In this document: in pieces, positions 63,421-64,000 of the stretch
Position numbering within the stretch: position 1 is the stretch's first letter
Layout: every line of letters begins with the position of its first letter
Assembly (NCBI GenBank): GCA_024516035.1
Contig: CM044962.1
Span: 7,474,659 to 7,538,658 of the forward strand
Source: Bactericera cockerelli
Lineage: Eukaryota > Arthropoda > Insecta > Hemiptera > Triozidae
Direction: 5' to 3'
Length of the DNA: 64,000 nucleotides
Notes under the pieces: generated by a model
Told to the model about the DNA's origin: nothing
The model's input: only the letters and a program-made list of their open reading frames with translations
The model's database searches: none
Position numbers and translations under genes: made by a program

Positions 63421-64000
63421 ATTGATTATTCTGAGTACTTGGTTTTATTTTCTTACATTTCTACTTTATAACCTAATATTTTTTGGATATGATTTTTTGT
63501 CACGAACTCAGGTTATCGAGCGTGCAAGTCTAGTGCACTCAGCCACGGTTACAACTTTCACTGAAAAAGTACAATAGAGCCGAATCCAGGCCTAAAACGA
63601 TGTGCGGCTTCAATGTGGCCATGCCAAATATAAGGCCATGCCTCGGGCTGTAAGTTGGGTGCTGCCCAAAAATGTACCTTGAAATTGATTTTATGTTTTA
63701 TCTCGCTTAAAGTATCTATATTGATTGATCTTCTGGAGTATCTACTGGATTGATGGAATTTGCTGTGTATTAGCAATCTACCAAAGGTAGACAGCCCCTA
63801 TTGTATGTATTTTAAATATATGATCAATTTGTTTTCTCTCTCTCTCTTGTTGACTGCTTACGTGTTTGTATTACGTTTGATCCAAATGTAGACAAGAGCT
63901 ACATAAATTTCAATTTCGATTTTAATGTTGGTCCGACCAATATTAAAGTACCGATTAAAACTAATGAACTATTATAACTGTCGAACGATTTTCAAATCGA
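63421..64000. other. Right end, nothing recognised
   Basis: AT-rich; GGTGCTGCCCAAAAATGTACC at 63658 repeats the satellite-linked motif of 63008. No gene seen. Confidence 0.4.

Overview
This is a gene-poor, repeat-saturated stretch of an animal nuclear genome. Short coding exons with GT/AG introns, AT-rich introns, arthropod-type core promoters (TATA plus TCAGT initiator) and a dense crowd of tRNA-headed SINEs, MITEs and a young Gypsy element point to an insect. A hemipteran of planthopper type fits best, but the species call is an inference from repeat style and gene content. No bacterial, organellar or CRISPR features are present.

Layout. (1) 772-1008 (+): last exon of a UBAP1-like ubiquitin-binding protein, with a 27-bp minisatellite starting at its stop codon and a relic of a duplicated UBA segment. 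(2) 3984-11865: two head-to-tail MITEs; the first is split by a complete Ty3/Gypsy retrotransposon with LTRs that look identical (4218-10315). (3) 12331-13672: an intact Tc1/mariner-superfamily transposon on the minus strand. (4) 14632-34451 (+): a five-exon Testin gene (PET domain, long disordered linker with an FPPPP motif, three LIM domains). Its first intron holds a nearly perfect 5.75-kb tandem duplication. (5) 42099-51281 (-): the last three exons of a two-pore channel (TPC1) gene, tail-to-tail with Testin. (6) 52770-62057 (+): four tandem copies of an unrecognised small secreted-protein family, apparently nested antisense in the next TPC1 intron. The rest is SINEs, MITEs, LINE remnants and foldback elements.

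Two patterns stand out. First, the secreted-protein array keeps one promoter plan in all four copies: a TTCCAAGAA STAT-type site, then a TATA box 59-68 bp on, then a TTCAGTT initiator 37-38 bp further on. Coding parts diverge strongly after the signal peptide, and one copy carries a -1 shift. This looks like a fast-evolving, co-regulated effector or immune-peptide family. Second, minisatellites have repeatedly grown from gene boundaries: about 36 copies of the TPC1 3' splice site, four copies of a Testin 3' splice site, and arrays starting at or beside the stop codons of Testin, UBAP1-like and secreted copy 4.

Limits: exons were joined by reading frame, intron phase and remembered family motifs. 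SINE ends are approximate. Three apparent Testin frameshifts lie at G/C homopolymers and may be sequence errors.
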